From Mesaphorura yosii (taxonomy: Eukaryota > Arthropoda > Collembola > Poduromorpha > Tullbergiidae), in assembly GCA_009869945.1 (NCBI GenBank), contig WIXG01000508.1, positions 1 through 45,545 on the forward strand: DNA of 45,545 nucleotides, written 5' to 3'. The translations under genes were made by a program, and so were the position numbers. Position 1 is the first letter of the stretch. The number at the start of each line of letters is the position of its first letter. Under the pieces are notes generated by a model. That model saw nothing but the letters and a program-made list of their open reading frames with translations. It ran no database searches and was not told where the DNA came from. Below, one piece after another: positions 19,513-29,832 of the stretch.

Positions 19513-21832
19513 TTGGGCTAATTCCACAGCGGAGTCGAGGCCGAGTTCGAGCACAACTCTCGGCTACAAAAGCGACGACTGCGAACGCCGTCAGAAACGT
19601 GTGCCCCAAAAATAGGACCTGGAGGGATGATTGAGCCCTCGACGCCGGTGGCTCTGACTCTGGCTCCGTACGGAGCGGTGATGTCGGCCTGCTTCTTCCT
19701 GTGCTTCTCTGCAGCAGCTTCAAGTGGTCCACGATACCCGACCGAATGAGAGTAGCCAAGCGAGTCGCCCCGTCCCGTCCGAAAAACTCGTACGCAGTCG
19801 AGTAAACGAGAAGCCCGAGGTCAGCGGGTACGATGGCCTCCCTCCCCTTGTAAAATGGCTTCGCGGGTGCTCCTCTTCTTGCCTGTTCTTGCTGCAGCTC
19901 CTCCAAGACTCTGTCCAGCCTCGTCGTTGTGTCCACATACGCAGTGCGATCGCAGCTGAGGAGTTGCGCTTCCGCTGCGCTGCCTCGTCCACGGCCTGAC
20001 GGCTGTGCCATCTGCGCCTGAATTCTCTCCCGGAGCCGCTTCAACACAAACAGGTTTGCTGCCGTTTCGCTCGGGCTTCCATTTCCGGCTTCTCCGCTCA
20101 TGTTTGCGACTTCTTCCTCGTAGACGAGCGCTCCATAAAAAGTCGCTGCCGCCCCGTCGTCTCGAGGTGGCGCTACGCTGTAGTTGAGGTGGACGAGCTG
20201 CTCGAATGTGTCCACCCTGTCCGAGGGGAGGGGCGCGAGCAAGTTAGAGGTGACTCCTCCTTTGTACGCGTCCGTCAGCACGAGCGCTGCGAGTGAAATG
20301 GGGAGGAATGCGACTGCAAACGCCTTGAGGCGGGTGGCCTTTTCGGGGATTTGGACCGACTGCTCCGACAGCAGTGAAATGACGACGAGGGCGGGGTGGG
20401 GACCCCTGCCAAGCTTGGCCGTGCGGAAAAGGACTGACAACAGGACGACGAAACAAAGCCCGGCCGCTACAATGGCCATCCACGCGGTGAAGTGAAATGG
20501 TTTGAACAGCGTACCAAACGAGAGGTACTCTTCCGCGCCTGCGCAGGTGAGGAAACCGTGCCTGATGTACGCCACTGGCGTGTACGCACTGAACGGGAAG
20601 CTTCTGTAGCCGTAGTGATGCGTGATTTGTCGTGGCCACCAGTGGAGCAGGAACACCATGTTTATCGTGGGTGGCCACGCCTTGACCGGATCATCACCGC
20701 AGGGCTCGCCTGTGATGGGCGTCCGCTTCCAAATTGTAACGGTGGCATTTGCGTTCGCATTCGCGCTAGCGTCTGCAAGGTATCGTAGAATCATGAGACT
20801 CAAAGGCAGATGTCGCTGGCGCTGGCTGTCTCTGATTGGTTTCCCCTGGCAGTACTCCGTGCCCACGTCCGCGTCGGCATTGGCATTCTCAGTGTCAGAT
20901 GCCCCGTCGATGGCGAGCCAATGCACTTCGCACGAAGCCCTTATGAGGCTCTCGTACCAGCGCCTCAGTGCTGCCTTCTCATGACGTCTATCGTCAGAAG
21001 GTGTCGCGGTCGTCGTGCTAGGATCGAGCTCGTGCTTGTGTGTGTACTCAAATGTCCCGTGAAAGGGGCACGTCCCCTTCGAGATGGCGTGCACGTGCAT
21101 GGCAACTTGACCATGACCTCGATCGTGCTCGTGATCGCAGTCGTATTCATGTACGTAATGATGCAGCGTGATGCTAAATTCCAAGTAGCCCACACGGCCA
21201 AAATATGGCGTGGGCTTGTCTGTAGCCCACGCCGGTGACTCCGCCCCCTCAGCTCCTTCACCACCTCTGTAATGGATTACGTGCAGAACGGGTTCCGGCC
21301 TGTACACGAGGTAGTCTTCGAAGCGTCCGCCCATTCCCGTTAGTCTGTAATTCAGACTCAGAGTCCAGTGGTCCTTGTAATGTTCGAGGACGTAGTCCAC
21401 TTCCGCCTGCGAAAGTTGTGGATGCGAGTACGCATGCGCGTGTAGGAGAACGAACAACACGAGGCACGTCTGCTTACGAAGGAACATTCGCCTCGTCCTG
21501 GGGCAGATTCGGCGGGACAGGTTCGTGAGACCCGTGGTGGGGTAGAACTGCTGTTCGGTGGGGCCGCAATCGTTGTTGGCGACAGTGGTCGGGACGTACA
21601 CGCTGGCAGGGGAGGGTATCGAAGTTATGGCAATCGGGTACGACGAAACCGGCACTGGCGCTGACAAGTCCCCACGCGGGTGAACAGCAGCGTGTGGGAT
21701 GAAGAGATTGATGTAGCACTCGGCATAGGGTGCAAGGACAGGTCTGATGTCAGGGGCTTTGGCTTCGCCACCAGCCCGACGCTGGAACACGAGGCAATAC
21801 AGAAGCACGGAAAGGCGGAATCTCGGAGCCAT
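19472..21832 (-). CDS. ionotropic receptor (IR), intronless
   Basis: A single exon of 786 residues. The ATG at 21832 begins a signal peptide (MAPRFRLSVLLYCLVF); the longer frame upstream starts with GTG and is rejected. A long divergent extracellular part contains His-rich and Asn-Ala-rich tracts. The glutamate-receptor-like channel core has M1 at about 444-467 (FHFTAWMAIVAAGLCFVVLL), a pore/M2 region, then AFAVAFLPISLAALVLTDAY followed by KGGVTSNLLAPLPSDRVDTF, and a final helix at about 740-764 (VLFLGHTFLTAFAVVAFVAE). The order is that of divergent arthropod IRs, which act as ligand-gated cation channels in chemosensory neurons, usually with a co-receptor. The canonical glutamate-binding R/T/D triad is not apparent, as expected for divergent IRs. 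The last 20 codons overlap the zinc-finger relic, so the extreme C-terminus may be altered. Confidence 0.82.
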   Translation of the reverse strand: MAPRFRLSVLLYCLVFQRRAGGEAKAPDIRPVLAPYAECYINLFIPHAAVHPRGDLSAPVPVSSYPIAITSIPSPASVYVPTTVANNDCGPTEQQFYPTTGLTNLSRRICPRTRRMFLRKQTCLVLFVLLHAHAYSHPQLSQAEVDYVLEHYKDHWTLSLNYRLTGMGGRFEDYLVYRPEPVLHVIHYRGGEGAEGAESPAWATDKPTPYFGRVGYLEFSITLHHYVHEYDCDHEHDRGHGQVAMHVHAISKGTCPFHGTFEYTHKHELDPSTTTATPSDDRRHEKAALRRWYESLIRASCEVHWLAIDGASDTENANADADVGTEYCQGKPIRDSQRQRHLPLSLMILRYLADASANANANATVTIWKRTPITGEPCGDDPVKAWPPTINMVFLLHWWPRQITHHYGYRSFPFSAYTPVAYIRHGFLTCAGAEEYLSFGTLFKPFHFTAWMAIVAAGLCFVVLLSVLFRTAKLGRGPHPALVVISLLSEQSVQIPEKATRLKAFAVAFLPISLAALVLTDAYKGGVTSNLLAPLPSDRVDTFEQLVHLNYSVAPPRDDGAAATFYGALVYEEEVANMSGEAGNGSPSETAANLFVLKRLRERIQAQMAQPSGRGRGSAAEAQLLSCDRTAYVDTTTRLDRVLEELQQEQARRGAPAKPFYKGREAIVPADLGLLVYSTAYEFFGRDGATRLATLIRSGIVDHLKLLQRSTGRSRPTSPLRTEPESEPPASRAQSSLQVLFLGHTFLTAFAVVAFVAESCARTRPRLRCGISPRNCPVWIRSGPSR

Positions 21833-22388
21833 GGCCAGGGCGAAAGTGTGACTCACTGCTTACAGATTTGTAATGCGAACGGACATCGGCATTCGGCAAA
21901 GTTGGAGCACGTCCTTTTGACCTTCATGTCACTGTATAATTTGTTAACGTAATAGTAACAGGATGGATGCCACGAGTATTCATTTTGTGCATTAGCCTCG
22001 ACTCGATTGTTAGTAGTTTAGTTTGAAACTTTTAACCGGTATGACCTTCAAGAAACTTATTTTGCTTAACTTTCGTCTTATCGAATTTACAGATCGTACG
22101 TAGTAGTGCGAAATTGGATCCGACACTCGAAAATATGAATAATTTAATCGTAAACTTTTGGTATGTTATGTCATTTTGCAGTATGTTGCATGACAAATTC
22201 ACTCCACACGCGCGATGTGCATGTTGGATCATGCTTCTTCTTGAGCCTGGGCAATAATGTAAATGTTTACATCAGACAGCGGACTTGGTAGGTAAACCAA
22301 TGAACAACTGGCCAAATGCGTGATCCGCAATCAAATTTGCCTAAACGCATCAAGTTGATTACTGTGTCAACTTAATTAACTGACTAAC
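21833..22388. other. intergenic
   Basis: Promoter side of the ionotropic receptor and 3' flank of the second receptor kinase. AT-rich, with no recognisable gene. Confidence 0.45.
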
Positions 22389-25300
22389 TTAAAGCTGGAA
22401 GAACCCAAGCAAGTCGACAAACTTGGGACGATCTGGTGGATTCATTAGCCAGCATCTTTTCATTACTGCGAATCTGCGAGTGCGAACGACATTTAAAATT
22501 TTAGAATTCATGCTTTCGGGTTTCGGGCTGTCGTCAGTCCAGGAAATGGTGGAATAGTGCAGGCGCTTACATCAAATCATCCGCGTACTTCGGCTTGGAG
22601 AGTCTGAACCCGGCTTCCAGCTCCTCCAAAAGACGAATGCGAAACTCCAGGCCCTGATACGGTTCGTCTCCGAGTGAAAATATTTCCCACAGCGTCACAC
22701 CGTACGACCACACGTCTGATCTCGTTGAGAACTCCCTCGACTCGCACAGGGACTCGAGTGCCATCCACTTCCAAGGCAGGAGCTGTCGTATGGCCGACTC
22801 TTCCGACTTGATGTAAATGTGGTTGATGAGCTGACGAGCCAGTCCGAAGTCGCTGATTTTTACGTGCAGGTCGTGGGTCAGAAGAACATTCCTCGCCGCC
22901 AAGTCACCGTGCACGATAAGTTTTTCAGTGAGGAAAGCCATGCCAGCTGCAATTTCCGCTGCCCATATAATTAACCCAACTTCGCTCATACTCGCGTTTG
23001 TTGTGTGATAGGCCGGGTGCAGAAAAGAAGCTTCGAATTCTTCGCGATTTTCCCGCAGAAAGTCGAGCAGTGATGTTTTGCAGAGTTCGACCACGACGAA
23101 AAGTTCGCGCTTTCGGATTTTTCGTGTGCAGGCGCCAATCAGCCGGACGACGTTCTCGTGACGGCCGAGGTGGATCATGATCTTCAGCTCTGACATGAGT
23201 GCCTTGAAATACTCGACGTTCACGTTCCTGTGCACCGTCTTGACTGCCACGGGCGTCGGATGAAGGTCCAACTTACTACGCTTCAATTTGCCTTTGTACA
23301 CAACGCCGTAATGACCAGAGCCCAATTCCATCTCGAAATCTGAGAATTGATGTTGGAGATAGAAATTTTTTAATTTGAAGCATCAAGGTGGGCGGTGGGC
23401 GTAATTCTTACCGATAACCAAATTCCGGTTCACAATCTCAAACTTTGAGTTGTACGGCAGACTTTGGATTGCGAGTGGCATCTCAAACTTGACTGGCCGA
23501 TCGTACCCCAACTCCGCGGCCTTTTTCCCCTCCAGAAGCTCCTGAACCTCTGAGTCAGTGAGCAGACTCGCCAAATATCGTACTCGCTTTGACTTCCGCC
23601 AGTACAGGAAGGCGAGTCCCGCCAGGACCACCACTCCCGCCACTGAGCCCGCTATAATACCGACGAGGGCGCTCTTTCTTACATGGATCTTAAACAACTT
23701 ATTTTGGCTTCTGTTGAATTTGTTCGTGGCAATACAAGAGATTAGTTGAGGTAGCTTTTCTGACACGCGCGTAATTACAAGCATATTGCCTTCTTCGCGC
23801 ACTCCCGTTGCGCTTCCAAAGTCCCATCCGATGATGTCAGGCATTGGATCTCCAGTCGGGTCGCACCTCAGTGTTCTGTCCGCCTCGCCATCCTCAAGAG
23901 TGATTTCTACGTGATCTGAGCTAAATTCGGGCCCTGATGGTGTCCGGACCTCGATGGTTGTCGAGTGGTTAGACCATTCAGTCGTATTCCAGACGGACGC
24001 CACACATTCAATTGTGTAGATGCCTGGCATGTCCGTTCCGTTCTCCGTCCGGAAACTGATGTTGACATGCTTCTCATGAACTCGCTCCCCGTCCACTCGT
24101 TCAACCGATGGAGTGTGTTCATCTGTAAAGCAAACACATGGCATGACCTAATCTATGGTTTAGGACTTTTACTGAGCCCTGGAACACAGACCATTCTCCC
24201 ATATTTTGGTTCCATTCAACCGAGCAATTGCTCTTATCGGGATTGAGAACCCGTACGTTGGTACCACACAGCGGGCGTCCAGCACGTCGGCAGTGTAATA
24301 GACATTTTTCAATGCAGGCTCTATCCACATTAAATGCCCCATCGTATTCATGCAGGGTTGAGAAAATTCTACAACAAAGCGCAATTATTTGATAACCAAC
24401 TGAATTAAAAAATTCAAGGCAGGCCTGATTACTCGCATATCCTGGTGAGAAAAACTCACGTATTTCTCTCTCAAGAGCTCCCGTCTCCGTTCTCCTAGCG
24501 CTGAAAAAATATTCGACAACGCCAAGCACGTCGTGGTAATACAGGTATTTGGTACGATAGATATGTAACCCGGGGTACTTGACCAAACAAAGAGCAACGC
24601 CAGCACGCGAGTCATGAATGGGCGTCCATTCTGTCCCAACCGAAGTAAGGTTTTTCACGTGATGAATGCAGTTTTGCTGAAACAATCGGATTGCCAGATG
24701 CAATCTCAGCTTTTGGGGCAAGGAGGGAAACATACCGAGACACGTGACTCACGAAATGAATTTGCGCAAACCCCAGGTGACTGGCAAAAGGAAAAGAGGA
24801 CCTTTATTTCCAATTCGTCCTCTGGCTGCGCTATCATGCCCATGTCCAGCTGACTCTCGCACCGCCAATAGTAAATGTCGTCGAATTTGCCCACTGTAAA
24901 TGTCATATCGCAAGAATCCCGCTTCCTCTCTGGTCCTACCCAATTGTCATCATCAATTGTCATCGTCATATGCACGGTTGGGGCACCAGAATCTGAAGCA
25001 GGTGTCAAGGTCACTCGCACATTATCGCGGTGATTCGAGACGGCGCGGCAAAGCCACTCCTTTTGTTTTTTTATATTTCCGAAAGGAAGCACTATGAGTG
25101 AAGTGAATTCGAATTTTCCAGTCCAAGGGGGTCGTTCGCGGATAGACCACTCTTTCTGTCCATAATCATATGGACCGTTCGCGGATAGACCGTCAACTTC
25201 ATCCTAAGCAAAAAAATCGTCGTTATGAGTGCTGGTAGCCTGCTGACGCAAAATTGTGGCACTTACAAATTCAATATTTGCAATCCACTCGATTGGAGAG

Positions 25301-25509
25301 TTGGCCATGCATCTCAGACAGATACCCTGCTTCGAATCAGTGAATATCGCGAGGTCCTCGGACGTGGTCACTCCATTCTTAAATCCAGGCACCAAATCAA
25401 CCCATACGGAGACAGCTCCACTCCACGTCAGGCAAGTGACTAAATAATCACAGCTAACAGAAGCAACTTCCCTTACTGAATCTCCATTTGGAGAGTAAAG
25501 TTCTTGTAT
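22389..25509 (-). CDS. receptor tyrosine kinase with Ig-like ectodomain
   Basis: The 3' half is clear: exons 23412-24122 (Ig-like segment, membrane helix GIIAGSVAGVVVLAGLAFLY), 22571-23339 (kinase) and 22389-22473 (kinase end, MKRCWLMNPPDRPKF). Kinase motifs are LGSGHYGVVYKG, VAVKTV, VELCK, LIVHGDLAARNVLL, ISDFGLARQ, KWMALESL and SDVWSYGVTLWEIFSLG; HRD is again HGD. Upstream, Ig-like exons include 25267-25509 (TCLTWSGAVSVWVDLVP), one starting at 25203 (DEVDGLSANG...WLCRAV) and an open stretch 24173-24709. The links between 24122 and 24173 and between 24709 and the 25203 exon do not keep phase with the best splice sites, so there may be unusual introns or frameshifts. I found no convincing signal-peptide exon. 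It is VEGFR/PDGFR-like in general layout; the ligand is unknown. Confidence 0.75.
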
Positions 25510-26018
25510 CTAAAGACGAATGAAAATTTAGCAAAGTATAATTGCCTACCAAAAAGGATTGCGAAGGTGTTGCAAAGGCGAGGCCGTCCGACGGCTTCGG
25601 TGTCTGGAACTCTACTCAAGTGTCTCCTGCGCTGCGATTCCATTTCAAGCTGAAATGAACTTTCTCCAATCTGAACAGTGTGGACGCTTCAACAGAATAT
25701 CAATTTCTGAAACTGAGAGACTTGTTGTCAACAGGTTGCGAATCCTTGCTGATTAAATCGGTTCGCATATCAGCTATGCGAATTTCTTGGGAGATTCTCC
25801 TTCGTTTGCCACTTGGCCACGAAGTGATCACATAAAGCTCAGACTACATGAATTAATTAATCACCATTGCACATGGGTCATTATCATAGTGGCACTCTAA
25901 ACTCAATATCTTTCCTAAGCAGCACTGGCAGGTCGCAGATAAGAACTGACCTCATTCTTTACTGTTCAAGTGTAGGTCAAATAATTTATTCAAGCTCAAC
26001 CAACTAAAACGAAGTTGC
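25510..26018. other. intergenic / unresolved 5' end of the Ig-type kinase
   Basis: An ATG on minus at about 25642, read to a GTAGGC donor near 25555, is a possible first exon, but it lacks a hydrophobic signal peptide. The rest holds AT-rich sequence and an AATAAA (minus) near 25984-25990 that probably ends the kelch... upstream neighbour's transcripts or none. Nothing else is recognised. Confidence 0.3.
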
Positions 26019-27071
26019 TTAGATTCCAAGCACTTTGTTGACATAATTAGGGTTAGAATGGAGCTTGGCACCGATGGCCGAGTCCAGCGGTACTCCGACG
26101 CTGTCGGGGTAGCCTAGATCGATGTACGTAATCTCGTCACGGCGCTCCTTGACCTCCCCCTGCCTGAAGCTGCCGTAGCCGCCAATCATGTAGATTCTCG
26201 ACTGTTTCGGCACGTACACGCATGCCGAGTACGTGAGTGGCCGCTTCCAGCCGTCAACCACGACGGTGTCGACGCGTTCGCTGCGCGGGTCAAACCGGAT
26301 GAGCCTGTCCTTGTCGCCCACAATGTACATGTAATCCTCCGCAAACACAGCGCAGGGCCAGTCGATCGGGTAGGGAAGTGTGGCGGAGATGCGAGCCACG
26401 CTCGGGGTCGCCGCAGCCGGGTCGAAGCGAAAAATGTTACGGCTGAACGTGCGGGAGGCCCCCTCGCCACCGAAGACGTACGCAAGATGCTGTCGGTGAT
26501 CCCAGGCCGACGTCGCTCCGCTGCGGCGCTCGGGCATCCGCGCAATCTGCTCCGCCTGGTCGATCTCCGCGTTGTAACGCAGCACCTGGTCGACGTGTCC
26601 ATTCCCTCCGAAGCCGAGCCCCCCAAACGTGTACGCGATGCGGTCGGTGGGGTCCCACGCGAGGGCGAAGCGTTCCATGGCGACTGGCAGGGTGGAGGCG
26701 AGGCTGAAGTTGCGGTGCACAGTCGAGTAGCGGTACACGCCGGCGCTGGAGCGGCTTTGCCCCGAAACGTACCCGCCGAGGTAGACGATGTCGTTCCCGT
26801 CGTAGAACGCCGCTCCGCTGTACGCCCGCATGAACGTCCCGATGACTTCGACTGTACCGTCAAGAATGGAAAACTTTGTCACGCGGTCCTCGTTGTGCCC
26901 GCCGACGATGTAAATCGTGTCTTGCCCGTCGTACACGGCCGAGTGCTTCATGAGCGGGGCGGGCAGGCGGGAGGTCGTCACGACGAGGCGTGGGCGCACG
27001 GCGTCGCAGCCGCCGGGCCACGCGAGCGCCAGGCAACTTATCAGCAGGACAGGGAACAAAATTGAAGCCAT
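26019..27071 (-). CDS. secreted six-blade kelch-repeat protein
   Basis: A single intact exon of 350 residues starts at ATG 27071 with a signal peptide (MASILFPVLLISCLALAWPG, cleavage probably near GGCDA). Six kelch blades can be counted from their Gly-Gly pairs: TIYIVGGHN, IVYLGGYVSG, IAYTFGGLGFGG, LAYVFGGEGA, YMYIVGDKD and RIYMIGGYGS, each preceded by R-x-x-x-x or H-S-A motifs. No BTB, BACK or other intracellular partner domain is present, so this is a free extracellular beta-propeller, not a ubiquitin-ligase adaptor. It resembles the kelch part of the relic at 13.2-14.5 kb, including the final TYIDLGYPD versus SYIDLGDG segment. Function unknown; an extracellular matrix, gut or cuticle role is only a guess. 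Confidence 0.88.
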   Translation of the reverse strand: MASILFPVLLISCLALAWPGGCDAVRPRLVVTTSRLPAPLMKHSAVYDGQDTIYIVGGHNEDRVTKFSILDGTVEVIGTFMRAYSGAAFYDGNDIVYLGGYVSGQSRSSAGVYRYSTVHRNFSLASTLPVAMERFALAWDPTDRIAYTFGGLGFGGNGHVDQVLRYNAEIDQAEQIARMPERRSGATSAWDHRQHLAYVFGGEGASRTFSRNIFRFDPAAATPSVARISATLPYPIDWPCAVFAEDYMYIVGDKDRLIRFDPRSERVDTVVVDGWKRPLTYSACVYVPKQSRIYMIGGYGSFRQGEVKERRDEITYIDLGYPDSVGVPLDSAIGAKLHSNPNYVNKVLGI

Positions 27072-27599
27072 TCTCGTTCGTATCTCATGCAGTGCAATGC
27101 AGAAATCTCAGCCAAACAGAAGCGGCAGCCTGCTTTTATTGGACATCTCATCTGAATTTTTGTCAACTGCGCTCCAGCGACTTCAGTTTCAAGCGTGTCA
27201 AGGGAATGGATGGCGTTATGCAATAAAAAGTGCAATGATCTCTCCAATTTATGGATTTATGGATTTAGGCGGTCACCCAATTCAAACGTAAGCCACAAAC
27301 GTCCAATTCCAGCTGCGGCTGCGACGCGGCGCGGCAGCTGCGTGCGTGAAAAATGCAAATCGCGAGTTTAATTGTAGCAATTAATACGAGATGAGATGAG
27401 ATGCAGATTCGCTGTGCTGCGAGGTTGGTACTTGGCATGCAGTTCAAGGCTGGTGGTCTCTGAATTCAAATCGTGCGGACGAAGAGAATGGAAACTGAAA
27501 GCTGGAATTCGCGTGGGTGTTGGTGCCTGTTACGTTGAGAATTGGCCTGAACACATGAGAAACGAAAATTGAAATTTCAGCGAGTAGGTGAATGAAACT
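27072..27599. other. intergenic
   Basis: Kelch promoter side. An AATAAAAG element on minus at about 27133-27140 could be a weak TATA box. No gene recognised. Confidence 0.35.
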
Positions 27600-28090
27600 C
27601 AGGCAGGCTGCATGGGCGAACGTGTGAATGTTTGTATTTCTCACCCAATTTCTTGCCCTTTGCTTTTGTCTCGAGCCCAAACAGCAATTCGGTACCTCGA
27701 ATGCCGAATGTCGACTTGAATTCCGTTGATTTCCACAGAAAAAGGGTGCAGAGCGTTGCTGGAGTCTTTCTGCATAGCCAAAATTTGCCTCACCCGCAAA
27801 GTGTCGCAGGAATTCCCAGAAATTCGCACCTCTCCTCAGTATAAAATGCTCTGTTCTTTTTCTTTTACCGGAATACCCACTGCTCGTCCACTCGATTTGC
27901 CCCGCCGTACAATTCGTCAATGTAGACTCCATCGACCACCGTGGACATTTGCCCCGTCCTCCCATCGGGTCTCGACTCCGTTCTTGAATAAGAAATACGA
28001 CTCCTGACGCTACAAGCTCCGATTTGGGGGCAAGAACGGGAACGTCGCCGCGTGGGAGTCTCCTGCGAGCTCCTGCCACGAGCGGAGTTC
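27600..28090 (-). pseudogene. eIF4E-like translation factor relic
   Basis: Across three frames on the minus strand the cap-binding protein eIF4E can be recognised. Near 28003-27930 the segment YFLFKNGVETRWED followed by NVHGGRW matches the conserved LFK-x-G-I-x-P-x-WED-x-x-N-x-x-GGRW core, which includes the WED cap-stacking Trp-Glu. Near 27700-27630 the segment RYRIAVWARDKSKGQEIG followed by EKYKHSH matches K-I-A-x-W-T-x-d...IG-x-x-y-K. A SWQEL and an APKSEL remnant lie upstream in the right order. Stops (TAG before RQESYFLF, TGA after GGRWSLH) and at least two frameshifts separate the parts. The continuous 211-codon frame in this region is only a mixture and should not be annotated as a gene. 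Confidence 0.6.
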
Positions 28091-28523
28091 TACTCCGAGC
28101 GTCTCAAATGACGCATCGTCCCACGGTCTGCCTGACGTCTTTTTCAGTTTCCAGAGCCGAGGCGGTCTTGAGATGCGACCATTTCGAACACTTTCGAGAA
28201 TGAATCAAGCCAAGAACAAAACACTGAACGGGCCATAAAGAGCCCGTCAAGACCAGTCTTGTCAACAGGATGAACTGATGAACGCGTTTCTTTATTCCAT
28301 GAAGTGGCAAGGCAAAATAATCTGCTATTCTTCTGTCTGCTCGCTCGCTCTCTGAGATCAGCCTCTTAAAACAAGCAGACCATCTGAGAGGCTGTCCTCC
28401 GGCCGCGCAGTCAGTATTCAGAATGAACGAAATGCTCTTCTTTTAATTGCGGTGATGAATGAAGAGTGAATGAGAATCAAGAATCAAGAGACAGGAACCG
28501 GTTAGCCTTCAACCAGATTGCCT
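28091..28523. other. intergenic between eIF4E relic and PdxT gene
   Basis: 3' flank of the PdxT gene. No feature recognised apart from possible decayed N-terminal sequence of the eIF4E relic up to about 28150. Confidence 0.35.
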
Positions 28524-29369
28524 TCATGTCTGGACCGCGACTGCGTTCGCGTTTATTATCATTCCCAAGAAATACAAATGCCAGCTGAGATTCGACGTGA
28601 GCTCCGGGTGGAATGCCGTCGCGAGGATGTTGCCTTGCCGCATGGCGACGGTGGACCCGTCCCAGCTCGCCAGTGGAGTCACCGTGGGGTGCCCGTGCTG
28701 GTTAAGAAGCTCGAGCACCCTCGGCGCTCGGATAAAAACCATTCTTGTTGCCGTAGCCGGATCGGGGCAGATTTGGCCAGTAAGCTTGGACCCTGTCAAG
28801 GTCACGCACCCCTCGAAACTTTGTGGCTGACTTCCGTAATAATTCCGAGCCACTTTGATGTCCAGGCCGCCGATCTGTGCGGAAAGGCAAGAAAATTATA
28901 TCAAACTCGCGAATATTACGTAAAAAAAAACATGCTAAAATGTAAGAAAGCTGAAGAATATCAGCGCTCGCTTGCTCACCAGCCCGCCAGACGATTCTCC
29001 TTCGACTTCATTCGCGAGCATGATGAGCCCCGCACACGTCCCAAACACGGGCCGCTTCTTGACGAGCACAAACTCCTTCAGTGCCTCGTAAAGTCGAAAT
29101 TCCTCGCTGTTCTTCTCACTCTCACCGGCCTGCAGCACAATCCGCATCGTCGTTGACTCACCGCCTGGAATGACGAGCCCGTCGAGTCCGTCGTTCAACT
29201 CACTCGCGGTTCGGATTTCAACCACTTTCACGTTGCTGGCACTGCCGGGGAAATTCGTAGCTGTGGCAGCTGCGGCTGCCCGCAGGTGTGAAACATGCTC
29301 AGAGAACCCGCCTTGGAGCGCCAACACCCCGACTTTGACGGTTTGCCCCACCGGGGTTGATTTCTTCAT
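28524..29369 (-). CDS. pdxT: pyridoxal 5'-phosphate synthase glutaminase subunit PdxT (Pdx2/SNO)
   Basis: Exons 28980-29369 and 28524-28874 join in phase 0 at codon 130 (GTGAGC donor, CCGCACAG acceptor, 105-bp intron) to give 246 residues. It is a class I glutamine amidotransferase: VGVLALQGGFSEH at the start, LVIPGGESTT (oxyanion region), FGTCAGLIMLA with nucleophile C112, RNYYGSQPQSFE, FIRAPRV and AFHPELT with H219/E221 of the triad. It would release ammonia from glutamine and channel it to PdxS. It is a little longer than bacterial PdxT, mainly because of an Ala-rich insert at about 31-45. It is transcribed divergently from the PdxS gene 463 bp away. The intron shows it is expressed from a eukaryotic chromosome. 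No residue is missing and no stop is present. Confidence 0.95.
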
Positions 29370-29832
29370 TTTAAGCAGCGCCGCACTGCACTCACTTTCA
29401 AACTATTCAGATGGAAATTCAATTTTCACCCCTCACACTTGTTGTGTGTCACGAGACGAGACGAATAAACACCATGAAAACATCACAAGACACAAGCACA
29501 ATGCGAGGCGAGGCATGTGATTCATGATAAGACGAGACTCGATCTCGGTCTGCGTCTCGGCGATAACAGAATTGCTACCCAATTCAAACTGGAGATTGAA
29601 GACCTTTGCCCCTGAACACAACATAGACTCTGCACGGATGCCTCGGCTGCGCTGATAAGTGAGGTTATGTAATCGTTTCGAGAAGAATCCTCGGCCTGTC
29701 TTTGAAGGTTGCTTGTCGTGATATCTTGCGCTTACGCTGACTGGAGTCTTTGGCTCATTTTCCAATTCGGACTGCAGTTAACCGGTCTCATTCGTTTCCG
29801 GATTCTTCTTCCTCGTAAAATAACCTTTAGAA
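29370..29832. promoter_or_regulatory. shared upstream region of the divergent PdxT/PdxS pair
   Basis: 463 bp separate the two start codons, so this region must hold both promoters. I see no convincing TATA box and do not recognise specific factor sites. Both leaders must be short. A reading frame of 110 codons on minus here is judged spurious. Confidence 0.55.

Noticed and set aside
27444..28079. 211-codon continuous minus frame
   Set aside because: The eIF4E-like motifs jump between frames through this region, so the long frame is a chance product of a decayed gene. Its apparent start is also not an ATG.
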